Shown in pieces: positions 26,184 to 37,600 of a stretch of DNA of 64,000 nucleotides. The translations under genes and the position numbers were made by a program. Position 1 is the first letter of the stretch, and every line of letters begins with the position of its first letter. This DNA is from an uncultured Alphaproteobacteria bacterium (GTDB taxonomy: Bacteria > Pseudomonadota > Alphaproteobacteria > Rhizobiales > Ancalomicrobiaceae), in contig CALBKH010000026.1 of the NCBI GenBank assembly GCA_937892955.1, forward strand, positions 6,116 to 70,115, read 5' to 3'. The notes beneath the pieces were generated by a model, which made no database searches, was not told the origin of the DNA, and worked only from the letters and a program-made list of their open reading frames with translations.

Positions 26184-26399
26184 ATGGCCAATCTTTCCGA
26201 CCTGATCATCTCCCACCGCGAGATCACCTCCTATTGGGATCTCGAGAAACTCGTCGAAGCCGCGGCGCAGGACGGCATGGTGGTGCTGCACATGGATCTG
26301 AAGCCCGACTACCAGGACACGCCGCGCGACTGGCAGAAGCGGCTCGAACTCGCGTTCTATCGCGCCGGCGGCCACAAGCCCGGGCTGGGGAACCGCTGA
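26184..26399 (+). CDS. Small protein of unknown function near dsr
   Basis: A 71-residue soluble protein (MANLSDLIISHREITSYWDL ...) with no cysteine, no signal peptide and no membrane segment. I do not recognise its family. Its stop codon overlaps the next start by one base (TGATG), so the two are translationally coupled. Codon use matches the neighbours. The pair sits between the TauD-like gene and a housekeeping protease gene on the edge of the dsr region. Confidence 0.7.
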   Translation: MANLSDLIISHREITSYWDLEKLVEAAAQDGMVVLHMDLKPDYQDTPRDWQKRLELAFYRAGGHKPGLGNR

Positions 26400-26629
26400 T
26401 GAGCGACCTCGAACGCACCGATCTCCTCACCCTCGCCGCGCCCTATCGTCGCGAGGTCCGGCTCGAGCACGTGGTCTTCGAGAGCGGCATGAAGATGCTG
26501 CGGGTCATCGTCCGCGAGGGCCATCGCATCACCCAGCTCGACCTCGACCCCGAGACGGCGAAGGCCTGGGGGGCCGCCATGACCGACTGGGCCGGGCGGA
26601 TGGAGCGCGGAGAAGCGCCGCTGCCCTGA
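26399..26629 (+). CDS. Small protein of unknown function, coupled to the preceding gene
   Basis: A 76-residue protein (MSDLERTDLLTLAAPYRREV ...) with a likely beta-rich middle (RLEHVVFESGMKMLRVIVREGHRITQL is the conserved-looking core) and an acidic, tryptophan-containing end. Family not recognised with certainty. Begins inside the stop codon of the previous gene, so both products are probably made together and may interact. Confidence 0.7.
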   Translation: MSDLERTDLLTLAAPYRREVRLEHVVFESGMKMLRVIVREGHRITQLDLDPETAKAWGAAMTDWAGRMERGEAPLP

Positions 26630-26757
26630 GGCGGGCCCGCCGCCTGCGCCGAGACCGGTCGACGGCGGCGAGAGCGAGCCGATCGATCCTCGCCTTGCCG
26701 TCGCCGCGATCGTCCGTCACCGTCGCGGTATCGGCGAAGAAGATGAGAGGCGGCCGC

Positions 26758-28185
26758 ATGAGGAAACCGCTTGCGACGGAAACGGGCGCGCACCGCGCCG
26801 TGCGTCGCCGCGGTGCGCGCGGCCTGCGCGGAACAGCCGCCATCCTCCTCGCCGCCGTCCTCCTCCTGCCCGCCTCCCCCGCAGCGGCCCAGTCGCGCCG
26901 GCCCTCGTTCGTCCGTGACGCCGAGACCGAGGCGCTGCTCGGCGACTATGCCCGGCCGATCTTCAAGGTCGCCGGCGTTCGGGCCAAGGACGTCCGCCTC
27001 GTCCTCGTCGCCAGCCGCGAGTTCAACGCCTTCATCATCGACGGCGGCCGCATCTTCATGAACATCGGCGTGCTGATGGACGCCGCGACCCCCAACGAGG
27101 TGATCGGCGTCCTCGCCCACGAGACCGGCCACATCGCCGGCGCCCACCAGGTGCGCTTCCGCGAGGCGATGGCCCGGGCCCGGAATCTGGCGTTGCTCGG
27201 CGCCGCCCTCGGCGGCGCGGCGATGGTCGGCTCGATCCGTTCGGGCGGCGGCGCCCAGGCCGGTCAGGCCGGCGCCGCGGTGATGACCGGTTCGGCGAGC
27301 CTCGCCGGCGCCTCGCTGATGGCCTACGCCCGCACCGAGGAACTCGCCGCCGACCGCGCCGCCCTCAACTATCTCGAGAAGACCGGCCAGTCGGCCGAGG
27401 GCATGCTCGTCACCTTCCGCCGCTTCGCCGACCAGATGTTGGTGGCGCGCCAGGGCATGGACCCTTACGCCTTCTCCCACCCGATGCCGCGCGAGCGCAT
27501 CTCGCAGATCGAGGATCTGGCGACCAAGTCGAAGTTTCACGACCGCAAGGACCCGCCGGCGCTGCAGGCGCGTCACGACCTGATGCGGGCCAAGCTCACC
27601 GCCTTCATGGACGATCCGCGCGCCGTCGGCGGCAAGTATCCGGCCTCCGACAATTCGCTCGCCGCCCGCTACGCCCGCGCCGTCGTCGCCTATCGCCGCA
27701 ACACCCCCGCCGATGCCGTCCGTCTCACCGACGAACTGATCCGCGAGCACCCCTCGAACCCCTATTTCCACGAGCTGAAGGGCCAGACCCTGCTCGAATG
27801 GGGCAAGCCGCGCGAGGCGATCCCGGAACTGAGGCGGGCGGTCGAGCTCGCCCCCGCCGGTCCCGGCGCGCCGATCCGGGTGATGCTCGGCCACGCGCTG
27901 GTGGCGACCGAGGACAAGGGCCTCACCGACGAAGCGATCCGCCAGCTCACCATCGCCGCCGACCGCGACCGCCTCGACCCCTCGCCCTACCGGCACCTCG
28001 CGCGCGCCTGGGCGATGAAGGGCAACCTGCCCAAGGCCGACCTGATGGTCGCCACGGGGATGTTCGTCTCCGGCGACGTGAAGGAGGCGCGGAAATACGC
28101 GGCGCGGGCTCGAGACAATTTGAAGACCGGCTCGGCCGACTGGCTTCGCGCCGACGACATCGTGTCCTATAAGCCCGACGAATGA
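26758..28185 (+). CDS. Periplasmic M48-family zinc metalloprotease with TPR region
   Basis: About 475 residues from ATG 26758 (alternative ATG 26743). An arginine-rich N terminus and hydrophobic segment ending PAAAQS form a signal peptide. The zinc motif HETGH is at residues 121-125, and the third ligand is probably the glutamate in TEELAADRAAL. The C-terminal half is helical and TPR-like (DAVRLTDELIREHPSNPYFHELKGQTLLEWGKPREAI). This is the layout of BepA/YfgC proteins, which police outer-membrane protein assembly. It is followed closely by a DsbA-like gene, consistent with envelope quality control. Confidence 0.9.
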   Translation: MRKPLATETGAHRAVRRRGARGLRGTAAILLAAVLLLPASPAAAQSRRPSFVRDAETEALLGDYARPIFKVAGVRAKDVRLVLVASREFNAFIIDGGRIFMNIGVLMDAATPNEVIGVLAHETGHIAGAHQVRFREAMARARNLALLGAALGGAAMVGSIRSGGGAQAGQAGAAVMTGSASLAGASLMAYARTEELAADRAALNYLEKTGQSAEGMLVTFRRFADQMLVARQGMDPYAFSHPMPRERISQIEDLATKSKFHDRKDPPALQARHDLMRAKLTAFMDDPRAVGGKYPASDNSLAARYARAVVAYRRNTPADAVRLTDELIREHPSNPYFHELKGQTLLEWGKPREAIPELRRAVELAPAGPGAPIRVMLGHALVATEDKGLTDEAIRQLTIAADRDRLDPSPYRHLARAWAMKGNLPKADLMVATGMFVSGDVKEARKYAARARDNLKTGSADWLRADDIVSYKPDE

Positions 28186-28241
28186 TCGAACCGTCCCCGA
28201 AGACAGGCGCACTCCCGCGCCGCCGACACCCGGAGCCGCCC

Positions 28242-29000
28242 ATGATGCGCCGCCTCACCCCCCTTCTCGCCGGCGTCGCCGCCCTCACGCTCGTCGGCTT
28301 CGCCCCGGCGCAGGCCCAGGCGCCGCTCGACAAGGCGGCGATCGAAAAAATCGTCCACGACTACATCGTCGCCAATCCGGAGGTGCTCGAGGAGGCGATG
28401 GCGGCGCTCGAGAAGAAGCAGGCAGCGGCGGCGGCCGCCGGTCACGCCAAGACCCTCGAGGAGAAGAAGTCGATCGTCTTCGACAGCACCCGCCAGGTGG
28501 TGCTCGGCAATCCCAAGGGCGACGTCACCCTGGTCGAGTTCTTCGACTACAACTGCGGCTACTGCAAGCGCGCCCTCGCCGACATGCTGACCCTCATCGA
28601 CAAGGATCCCAAGCTGCGGATCGTGATCAAGGAGTTCCCGGTGCTTGGCCAGGGCTCGGTCGAGGCGGCGCGGGTCTCCATCGCGGTCGGCCGCGTCGCG
28701 CCACAGAAGTATCTCGACTTCCACAAGCGCATGCTCACCGGCCGCGGCTCCGCCGATCAGGCCAAGGCGATGGATGCGGCCAAGGCGGCCGGCATCGACG
28801 CCAAGGCGCTCGAGGCGGCGCTCGCCGACAAGGAGGTCTCCGCCACGATCGAAGAGGTCTACGGGCTCGCCTCCGCCTTCGGGCTGTCCGGCACGCCGTC
28901 CTACGTCGTCGGCAATCAGGTCTTCGCCGGCGCCATCGGCGCGGACAAGCTGGCGGCTCGCATCGCCGAGGCGCGGTGCACCCTCACCAAGAGCTGCTGA
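28242..29000 (+). CDS. DsbA-family periplasmic thiol-disulfide protein
   Basis: A 252-residue exported protein starting MMRRLTPLLAG with a signal peptide ending PAQAQA. An N-terminal helical region of about 70 residues resembles the oligomerisation arm of Com1/ScsC-type proteins, followed by a thioredoxin fold with active site CGYC (Cys105, Cys108) and the cis-proline loop SGTPSYVV. Family members form, isomerise or protect protein disulfides in the periplasm. Cysteines in the tail (ARCTLTKSC) are an extra pair. Possible clients include the cytochromes of the sulfur system, but nothing shows this directly. Confidence 0.88.
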   Translation: MMRRLTPLLAGVAALTLVGFAPAQAQAPLDKAAIEKIVHDYIVANPEVLEEAMAALEKKQAAAAAAGHAKTLEEKKSIVFDSTRQVVLGNPKGDVTLVEFFDYNCGYCKRALADMLTLIDKDPKLRIVIKEFPVLGQGSVEAARVSIAVGRVAPQKYLDFHKRMLTGRGSADQAKAMDAAKAAGIDAKALEAALADKEVSATIEEVYGLASAFGLSGTPSYVVGNQVFAGAIGADKLAARIAEARCTLTKSC

Positions 29001-29066
29001 GGCGGCCCGGGGGGTGTTTCCCGCGACATATCCGGGGAGCGCGGCGGTCGCCGCGCCCGCGGGGCC

Positions 29067-29095
29067 TTGTTCGGGGCCGATGCCCCGCCTATAAA
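29067..29095 (+). promoter_or_regulatory. Sigma70-like promoter before accB
   Basis: TTGTTC (29067-29072) and TATAAA (29090-29095) are separated by exactly 17 bases, 129 bases upstream of the accB start in the 223-base gap after the DsbA-like gene. Confidence 0.5.
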
Positions 29096-29223
29096 GCGCG
29101 ACGCGCCGGACCCGCCGGCTCGGCTGCACGACGTGTCCCGAAGGAAATTTCCTGCACGTCGGAATGCAGCTGCCGGATCGCCCGAAGCGGGTCCCCGTCC
29201 GACACGAACCGAGATCCGACCCG

Positions 29224-29715
29224 ATGGCCACCCCCAAGAAGCCTTTCGACACCGACTTCATCCGCGATCTGGCGATGCTCGTCGCCGAGACCGACCTGAG
29301 CGAGATCGAGGTGGAACAGGGCGACCTGCGCATCCGCGTCGCCCGCAACGTCCAGATCGTGGCGCCGGTCACCGTGGCCGCCCCGACCGCCGCCCATCAC
29401 GCCCCGATCGCCGCGCCGGTCGCGCCCGCCGCCGCGGTGGCGCCGGCCGCCCCGGTGACGGAAACCGGCTGGGCCGATCACCCCGGCGTGGTGAAGTCGC
29501 CGATGGTCGGCACCTGCTATCGCTCGCCCTCGCCGGGATCGGCCGCCTTCGTCGACGTCGGCACCCGCGTCCGTGAGGGCCAGACGCTGCTCATCGTCGA
29601 GGCGATGAAGACGATGAACCAGATTCCGGCCCCCAAGGCCGGCGTGGTCACCGCCATCCTCGTCGAGGACGCGGCCCCGGTGGAGTACGGCGAACCGCTC
29701 GTCGTCATCGAGTGA
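29224..29715 (+). CDS. accB: Biotin carboxyl carrier protein of acetyl-CoA carboxylase
   Basis: A 163-residue protein. The biotin attachment motif EAMKTMN places the modified lysine at residue 129; VKSPMVGTCYRSPSPG begins the biotinyl domain. An alanine/proline linker (residues 48-78) joins it to the N-terminal part. The biotin is carboxylated by AccC, encoded immediately downstream, for malonyl-CoA synthesis in fatty-acid production. Confidence 0.96.
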   Translation: MATPKKPFDTDFIRDLAMLVAETDLSEIEVEQGDLRIRVARNVQIVAPVTVAAPTAAHHAPIAAPVAPAAAVAPAAPVTETGWADHPGVVKSPMVGTCYRSPSPGSAAFVDVGTRVREGQTLLIVEAMKTMNQIPAPKAGVVTAILVEDAAPVEYGEPLVVIE

Positions 29716-29726
29716 CGGGGGCCGTC

Positions 29727-31076
<1,350 letters not shown>

Positions 31077-31155
31077 GCCGGCGCGGCTCGTCGATCGTGA
31101 GACCAAGACCCTCGGCCGGGCGTCCCGTCCGGGGGTCTTCTCTTCGGAGATCTCC

Positions 31156-31833
31156 GTGGCCCGTCCTTTCCATCGGATCACCGCCGAGACCCTGATCCGG
31201 GCCTATTCGATCGGCATCTTTCCGATGGCCGAAACCGCCGACGACCCCGATCTCTTCTGGGTCGAGCCGGAGAAGCGTGGCATCCTGCCGCTCGACGGCT
31301 TCCACCTCTCCCGCCGCCTCGCCCGCACCGTCCGCGGCGATGGTTTCGCGGTCACCTGCGACACCGACTTCGAGGGCGTCGTCGCCGGCTGCGCCGCCCC
31401 CGCTCCCGGCCGCCAGGGCACCTGGATCAACGCCGAGATCCGCCGACTCTACGGCGAACTCTACCGGCGCGGGATGGTCCACACGGTCGAGTGCCGCAAG
31501 GACGGCGAGCTGGTCGGCGGCCTCTACGGCGTGTCGCTCGGCGGCGCCTTCTTCGGCGAGAGCATGTTCTCTCGCGTCACCGACGCCTCGAAGGTGGCGC
31601 TGGCGCATCTCGTGGCGCGGCTGAAGGTCGGAGACTTCGTCCTGCTCGACACCCAGTTCCTCACCGCCCATCTCGGGCGATTCGGCGCCGTCGAGATCCC
31701 CCGCCGCGCCTATCGCGCCCGCCTGGAGCAGGCCCTCGCCTTCACCGCCGACTTCCATCGGCTGGGCGGTCCCGGCGAAACGGTGGCGGGTGCGCGCGTC
31801 ACGGAGCTTCTCGCCGAGCCGGCGGCGGAGTGA
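31156..31833 (+). CDS. aat: Leucyl/phenylalanyl-tRNA-protein transferase
   Basis: A 225-residue protein starting at a GTG (31156) with CGGAG about 8 bases before it. Signature stretches are AYSIGIFPMAE, FWVEPEKRGILPLDGFHLSRRLAR, TWINAEIRRLYGELYRRGMVHTVEC and GGLYGVSLGGAFFGESMFSRV. It attaches Leu or Phe to N-terminal Arg or Lys of proteins, making them ClpS/ClpAP substrates. It follows accC by 79 bases, a gene order common in alphaproteobacteria. Confidence 0.94.
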   Translation: MARPFHRITAETLIRAYSIGIFPMAETADDPDLFWVEPEKRGILPLDGFHLSRRLARTVRGDGFAVTCDTDFEGVVAGCAAPAPGRQGTWINAEIRRLYGELYRRGMVHTVECRKDGELVGGLYGVSLGGAFFGESMFSRVTDASKVALAHLVARLKVGDFVLLDTQFLTAHLGRFGAVEIPRRAYRARLEQALAFTADFHRLGGPGETVAGARVTELLAEPAAE

Positions 31834-31908
31834 TCGACGGCGGGTCGGTCGCAGAGGCGCGGCCGACGGCATGTCCCGGGTGATCTATGGACGGCGGCGG
31901 CCTTCGCG

Positions 31909-32640
31909 TCAGCGCAGCGGCGGCAATTCGCTGCGGGTCGGCAGCGGCGTGCCGTTCGGCTTCGGCGCGGCGACGGAAGGTGGTGCCACCTCGGGCGGCG
32001 CGCCGGCGTCGGCCTTCGGCGCCGGCGGACGCGGCGCGGCGGGCTTTTCGGCTGCGGCGGGCTGCGGCTTGGCCGCCGGCTTCGCCGGGGCCGCGGGCGC
32101 CGCCGGAGCCGCTGGCTCGGTCTCGGCGGTCTCGCCTTCGGTCGGCGGCGTCGCCGGAATGCCGGCCTTGGCGCGCGCCGCCGGGTCGTCGGTCGACATC
32201 TTGCAGTCGGTCAGCCACACATCGTAGACGGCGTGCTCGACCGCGTGGAGGCCGGGGCTGTCGGCGAACATCCAGCCGGTGAAGATGCGGCGGATCTTGT
32301 TGTCGAGGGTGATCTCGTCGACCTCGACGAAGGTGGTCGTCAGCGGCGCCATGGTCTGCGGCCGGGTGTAGCAGACCCGCGGCGTCACCTGCAGCGCGCC
32401 GAACTGCACCGTCTCGTCGATGGCGACGTCGAAGGAGATGATCCGCCCGGTGATCTTGTCGAGGCCCGAGAACGAGGCGATCGGCGTGGCGATCTTGGTG
32501 CCGTCCTCGGAAACCTGCGCGCGCTTCGGCGGCGCGGCCACCGCGGCGCCGGCGATGAGGAGCGCGACCGGCACGAACGCGAAACGTCCGAGGCTCCGGC
32601 GCCGGGACGTCTTCGGCGGGATCATCGAGGTGGTCGTCAT
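31909..32640 (-). CDS. DUF2155 domain protein, exported
   Basis: A 243-residue protein started at ATG 32640, with CGGAG upstream. An N-terminal hydrophobic segment (FVPVALLIAGAAVAA) acts as signal or anchor. The central DUF2155 region runs from ASFSGLDKITGRIISFDV to AVYDVWLTDC, with conserved cysteines in RVCYTRP and TDCK. The last third is a low-complexity proline/alanine-rich tail. The gene is a regular neighbour of aat and NDUFA12 in alphaproteobacteria; its function is unknown. Confidence 0.85.
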   Translation of the reverse strand: MTTTSMIPPKTSRRRSLGRFAFVPVALLIAGAAVAAPPKRAQVSEDGTKIATPIASFSGLDKITGRIISFDVAIDETVQFGALQVTPRVCYTRPQTMAPLTTTFVEVDEITLDNKIRRIFTGWMFADSPGLHAVEHAVYDVWLTDCKMSTDDPAARAKAGIPATPPTEGETAETEPAAPAAPAAPAKPAAKPQPAAAEKPAAPRPPAPKADAGAPPEVAPPSVAAPKPNGTPLPTRSELPPLR

Positions 32641-32778
32641 CGTCGCTCCGAAACGGTCGGACGGCATGGAAACGGCGGTGCGGCGGATCGAACCACCGTC
32701 ACCGCCGATCGATGACCGCCACTCGTGGCGAGGAGATGGCGAAGCGCGCAGGTCGCCGCGTTCCTCGCCGCCCCGGCC

Positions 32779-33186
32779 TCACTCCGGCTGCCAAGCCCGG
32801 TAGCCGGCGGCGCCGGCGGGCTTGCCGGAACCCAGGATCGAGCCCTGCGGGCGATGGGCCGCGGGGGTGCCGGTGGGATTGGGGCGATGCGGCTTCTGCC
32901 AGGGCCAGGGGGTGTAGCCCGTCTCCCGGCTCGGCGGCACGTCGGTCCGATGGTGCATCCAACCGTGCCAGCCCGGCGGAATGGCCGAGGCGTCGGCTTC
33001 GCCGGCGTAGATCACCCAACGGCGCTCGTGGCCGAAATAGGGATCGATCTTGCCGCCCTTGGTCCGGTAGTAGCGGTTGCCGAACTCGTCCTCGCCGACC
33101 AATTCGCCGTTGAGACGGGTGTGCCACCAGGTGCCGAAGGTCTGCCCCTTCCACCAAGTGAACAAGAAGATCCAGAACTGCTTCAT
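32779..33186 (-). CDS. NDUFA12-type accessory subunit of NADH:ubiquinone oxidoreductase
   Basis: A 135-residue protein starting MKQFWIFLFTWWKGQTFGTWWHTR. The segments GEDEFGNRYYRTK and RRWVIYAGEADASAIPPGWHGWMHH are the NDUFA12/B17.2 signature, found in mitochondria and alphaproteobacteria. It is a peripheral complex I subunit or assembly-related factor on the matrix/cytoplasmic side. I chose ATG 33186 with GAGG upstream; a TTG two codons before is possible. Confidence 0.92.
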   Translation of the reverse strand: MKQFWIFLFTWWKGQTFGTWWHTRLNGELVGEDEFGNRYYRTKGGKIDPYFGHERRWVIYAGEADASAIPPGWHGWMHHRTDVPPSRETGYTPWPWQKPHRPNPTGTPAAHRPQGSILGSGKPAGAAGYRAWQPE

Positions 33187-33216
33187 CGACAAGGCCTCGC
33201 TCGGATGTCGAGGCCG

Positions 33217-33978
33217 TTATGACGCCTGATGCGACGCCTGTCCAGTCGACGTTTCGGCGGGGTCCCGACGCGTCGTCGGCGCGCCGAAGCCGGCCGCATG
33301 GCGGCGATCGAGCGGAACGCGGGACGCCTTGGAGACCTTCGGCGCCGGGGCCGGCTGGGCGGGTTTCGCCGCGGCGACCGGCGGCGCCGACGTCACTCGG
33401 GCGGGCTGGTCGCTCGGCGCCGGCCGTTCGACGGCGTTCGTCGGGGCGCGCAGCGTTCCCTCCTGCAGTTCGCGCCAGCGCTGGCGCTGGCCGGCGAGCA
33501 GTTCGTCGGCGCCCTGCAACACGAAGTAGCCGCGCGTCCGATCGAGCACGAAAGCGCGATCGTCGTGGATCGCCGCGTCGATGCGCTTCAGCACGTTCGA
33601 CGGCGACAAGGGCTTGGCGAGGACGAAATGGATCCCCGAAGCGATCGCCTTCTCCACCAGATTGCGGGTGGCGTGACCGGTGATGAGAATCACCGGCACC
33701 GAGACCAGCGGTCCGGAGCGCGGATCGCGCATCGAACGGACGAGCGACAGGCCATCGGCATCCGGCAGGTTCCAATCGGTGATCAGGAGATGCGGCGGCT
33801 CCACCAGCATCGAACGGTAGGCCTCGCCGGCGTTGTCGAAGGTGCGCACCCGATGGACGCGGGCGGCGTTCAGCATCGACCGGACGATCGTCTGCATGGG
33901 CTTGGAATCGTCGACCACGACGACGTCGAGATCTTCGAGGGCGACGTCGTGCGCGCGATTGATTCGGATGTCCGACAT
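33217..33978 (-). CDS. Single-domain response regulator with long disordered tail
   Basis: A 253-residue protein started at ATG 33978 (MSDIRINRAH), GGGGAA upstream. A receiver domain covers residues about 15-140 with the acidic pocket DD (23-24), phospho-acceptor Asp68 (LLITDWNLPDADG) and the lysine in LAKPLSP. The remaining 100 residues are proline/alanine-rich and probably disordered, without a DNA-binding or enzymatic output domain. Such proteins act through protein contacts, for example in motility or stress signalling. No kinase gene is adjacent. Confidence 0.85.
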   Translation of the reverse strand: MSDIRINRAHDVALEDLDVVVVDDSKPMQTIVRSMLNAARVHRVRTFDNAGEAYRSMLVEPPHLLITDWNLPDADGLSLVRSMRDPRSGPLVSVPVILITGHATRNLVEKAIASGIHFVLAKPLSPSNVLKRIDAAIHDDRAFVLDRTRGYFVLQGADELLAGQRQRWRELQEGTLRAPTNAVERPAPSDQPARVTSAPPVAAAKPAQPAPAPKVSKASRVPLDRRHAAGFGAPTTRRDPAETSTGQASHQAS

Positions 33979-34687
33979 GGACCGTTCCCCACCGTGGCTC
34001 CGCTCCTTCGGCCGCCGGCCGCAGGACCCCTCGGAGCCTTCCCCCGGGACACCCCGCCCCTCCCCGGTGAAACCGGGAAAAGCGGCGCGCCGCGCCGATT
34101 CCGACAACGTTCCGACGGCCTTCGCCCGGTTCGCTGGAGATCGACGCGAAGCCACCTTCTCACATCCGTCTGAAGACCGGGTTCAATCGAAACGCTGCAT
34201 TTTCAAGGAATTCGATTCGAATTTTAGAGATCGCCGAGAGGTCCCTCGGCGGCGCTTCCGTCGTCCCCGTTTTCCACACGGTGGCCCACCATATTTAGCC
34301 GGCGCTACGTCGAAACACCCAAGCGCTTGACGCTCCTTCCGGACTCGGACTAGCTTTTTCCTCGTTCAGTACCGCGCGGCGCCGGTCGTCCGAGCCCACC
34401 GGATCTCCTGAGTGAAAAAAGAGTGTGATCGAGGCTTCCGGGCTGCGTCGTTCGACGTGTTCCGGGGCGACGCGGTTCCGTGTCCGCATCGCCGCCAGCG
34501 CCGGCCTCACGCCTTGTGGAAGGACCTCGTTAACCCTACATTTAGTGTTTGCGAGCACGCTGACCACAAGATATCCCGTTCCTCAGGACGGAATCATCGA
34601 AGCGAGGCGGCCACCGCCTCATGGGAAAGACGGAATCGGGAGGAAGGCCGGAGAGGCGCTTCCCGAAGGGCTCGAGGATCGAAGGAC
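33979..34687. other. Gap between the response regulator gene and nrdJ
   Basis: 709 bases with no supported gene. It holds the two NrdR-like boxes described separately. I looked for a cobalamin riboswitch, which often controls nrdJ, and did not find its conserved B12 box. Confidence 0.55.
34533..34579 (+). promoter_or_regulatory. Pair of NrdR-like boxes upstream of nrdJ
   Basis: Box 1 ACCCTACATTTAGTGT (34533-34548) matches 13 of 16 positions of the NrdR palindrome ACACTATATATAGTGT. Box 2 CCACAAGATATCCCGT (34564-34579) matches about 10 of 16. The boxes start 31 bases apart, three helical turns, the spacing known for NrdR sites. They lie 109 bases before the nrdJ start, so ATP/dATP-dependent repression by NrdR is likely. 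Confidence 0.6.
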
Positions 34688-37600
34688 ATGCGCATCGAAC
34701 GTCGCTTCACGACGGCCGGCCGTTCGCCCTATCAGGCGATCGAATTCCGCACCACCACGAGCGAGATCCGCAATCCGGACGGCTCGGTGGTGTTCAAGCT
34801 CGACGGCATCGAAGTGCCGGCCGCCTTCTCCCAGGTGGCCGCCGACATCCTCGCCCAGAAGTATTTCCGTAAAGCGGGCGTGCCGGCGCGGCTGAAGCGC
34901 GTCGAGGAATCGACCGTTCCGTCCTGGCTGTGGCGTTCGGTGCCCGACGAGGCGGCCCTCGCCGAGCTGCCCGAGAAGGAGCGCTGGGGTTCGGAGAACG
35001 ACGCCCGTCAGGTCTTCGACCGTCTCGCCGGCACCTGGACCTACTGGGGCTGGAAGGGCGGCTATTTCGACGCCGAGGCCGATGCCCTCGCCTTCTTCGA
35101 CGAGCTGCGCGCCCAGCTCGCCCTCCAGCTCGTCGCCCCCAACAGCCCGCAGTGGTTCAACACCGGTCTGCATTGGGCCTACGGCATCGACGGTCCGTCG
35201 CAGGGCCACTTCTACGTCGATTTCGCCACCGGCGAGCTCGTCCGCTCGGCCTCGGCCTACGAGCATCCGCAGCCGCACGCCTGCTTCATCCAGTCGGTCG
35301 CCGACGACCTCGTCAACGACGGCGGCATCATGGACCTTTGGGTGCGCGAGGCGCGCCTGTTCAAGTACGGCTCCGGCACCGGCTCCAACTTCTCCCGGCT
35401 GCGCGGCGAAGGCGAGCGGCTGGGCGGCGGCGGCCGTTCCTCCGGCCTGATGAGCTTCCTCAAGATCGGCGACCGCGCCGCCGGCGCCATCAAGTCGGGC
35501 GGCACCACCCGCCGCGCCGCCAAGATGGTCGTCGTCGACGTCGATCACCCCGACATCGAGGAATACGTCAACTGGAAGGTGAAGGAGGAGCAGAAGGTCG
35601 CCGCCCTCGTCACCGGTTCCAAGACCGTCGCCAAGCATCTCTCGGCGGTGATGAAGGCCTGCGTCAACTGCGAGGGCTCGAACGACGACTGCTTCGATCC
35701 GGCGAAGAACCCGGCGCTGAAGCGCGAAATCCGCGCCGCCAAGAAGGCCGCGGTGCCGGAGAACTACATCAAGCGGGTGATCCAGTTCGCCCGCCAGGGC
35801 TACACCGACATCCACTTCCCCGTGTTCGACACCGATTGGGATTCGGAAGCCTATCTGACCGTCTCCGGCCAGAACTCGAACAACTCGGTGCGCGTCACCG
35901 ACGGCTTCCTCAAGGCGGTCGAGAGCGACGGCAAGTGGGACCTGATCCGCCGCACCGACGGCAAGATCAAGAAGACCATCGACGCCCGCGCCCTGTGGGA
36001 GGACATCGGTCACGCCGCCTGGGCCTCGGCCGATCCCGGCATCCAGTTCCACACCACCATCAACGACTGGCACACCTGCCCGGCGTCCGGTGAGATCCGC
36101 GCTTCCAATCCGTGCTCCGAGTACATGTTCCTCGACGACACGGCCTGCAATCTCGCCTCGATCAACCTCCTGCCCTATCGCACCGCCGACAACGGCTTCG
36201 ACATCGACCGCTACGAGCACACCTGCCGTCTGTGGACGATCGTGCTCGAGATCTCGGTGCTGATGGCGCAGTTCCCGTCGAAGGAGATCGCCGAACTCTC
36301 CTATCGCTACCGCACCCTCGGCCTCGGCTACGCCAACATCGGCGGCCTGTTGATGACCTCGGGCATCCCCTACGACAGCCCGGAAGGCCGGGCGATCTGC
36401 GGGGCGCTGTCGTCGATCATGACCGGCGTCGCCTACGCCACCTCGGCCGAGATGGCCAAGGAACTCGGCGCCTTCCCCGGCTACGCCGAGAACGCCGAGG
36501 AGATGCTGCGGGTCATCCGCAACCACGCCCGCGCCGCCCGCGGCGAAGCGGAGGGCTACGAGAAGCTGTCGATCGCCCCGGTGCCGCTCGACCACGCCTC
36601 CTGCCCGAACAAGGGGCTGATCACCGCCGCCACCCGCGCCTGGGACGAGGCGGCGGCGCTCGGCGAGAAGTTCGGCTACCGCAACGCCCAGGTCTCGGTC
36701 GTGGCGCCCACCGGCACCATCGGCCTGGTGATGGACTGCGACACCACCGGCATCGAGCCCGACTTCGCCCTGGTGAAGTTCAAGAAGCTGGCCGGCGGCG
36801 GCTACTTCAAGATCATCAACCAGTCGGTGACCTCGGCGCTGCGCGTCCTCGGCTACCGTGAGAGCGAGATCGCCGAGATCGAGGCCTACGCCGTCGGTCA
36901 CGGCTCGATCGATCAGGCGCCGGGCGTCAACCCGACCACGCTGAAGGCGCGCGGCTTCACCGACGAGGCGCTGACCAAGGTCGCCGCAGGTCTCAAGTCG
37001 GCCTTCGACATCAAGTTCGTGTTCAACAAGTGGACGCTGAGCGAGGCCTTCTGCGTCGATACCCTCGGCTTCTCGGCCGAGCAGCTGAACGATCCGTCCT
37101 TCGAGATGCTGCCGGCGCTCGGCTTCACCAAGGCCGAGATCGAAGCCGCCAACATCCACGTCTGCGGCGCCATGACGGTCGAGGGCGCGCCGTTCCTCAA
37201 GGCCGAGCATCTGCCGGTCTTCGACTGCGCCAACCCCTGCGGTCGGACGGGCAAGCGCTTCCTCTCGGTGGAGAGCCACATCCGCATGATGGCGGCGGCC
37301 CAGCCGTTCATCTCGGGGGCGATCTCCAAGACCATCAACATGCCCAACGACGCCACCGTCGAGGACTGCAAGAACGCCTATCTCCTGTCCTGGCGTCTGG
37401 CGCTCAAGGCCAACGCGCTCTATCGCGACGGCTCCAAGCTGTCGCAGCCGCTGAACGCCCAGCTCGTCGCCGACGACGAGGACGAGGCGGAAGAGGCGAT
37501 CGAGGCGATGCGGTCGAGCGAGCCGGCGCAGTCGCGCGCCGCGGTCATGGCCGAACGGATCGTCGAACGGATCATCGAGCGCAACGTCCGCAACCGTGAG

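Noticed and set aside
33979..34687. Cobalamin riboswitch upstream of nrdJ
   Set aside because: The conserved B12 box was not found; NrdR-like boxes explain the region better.
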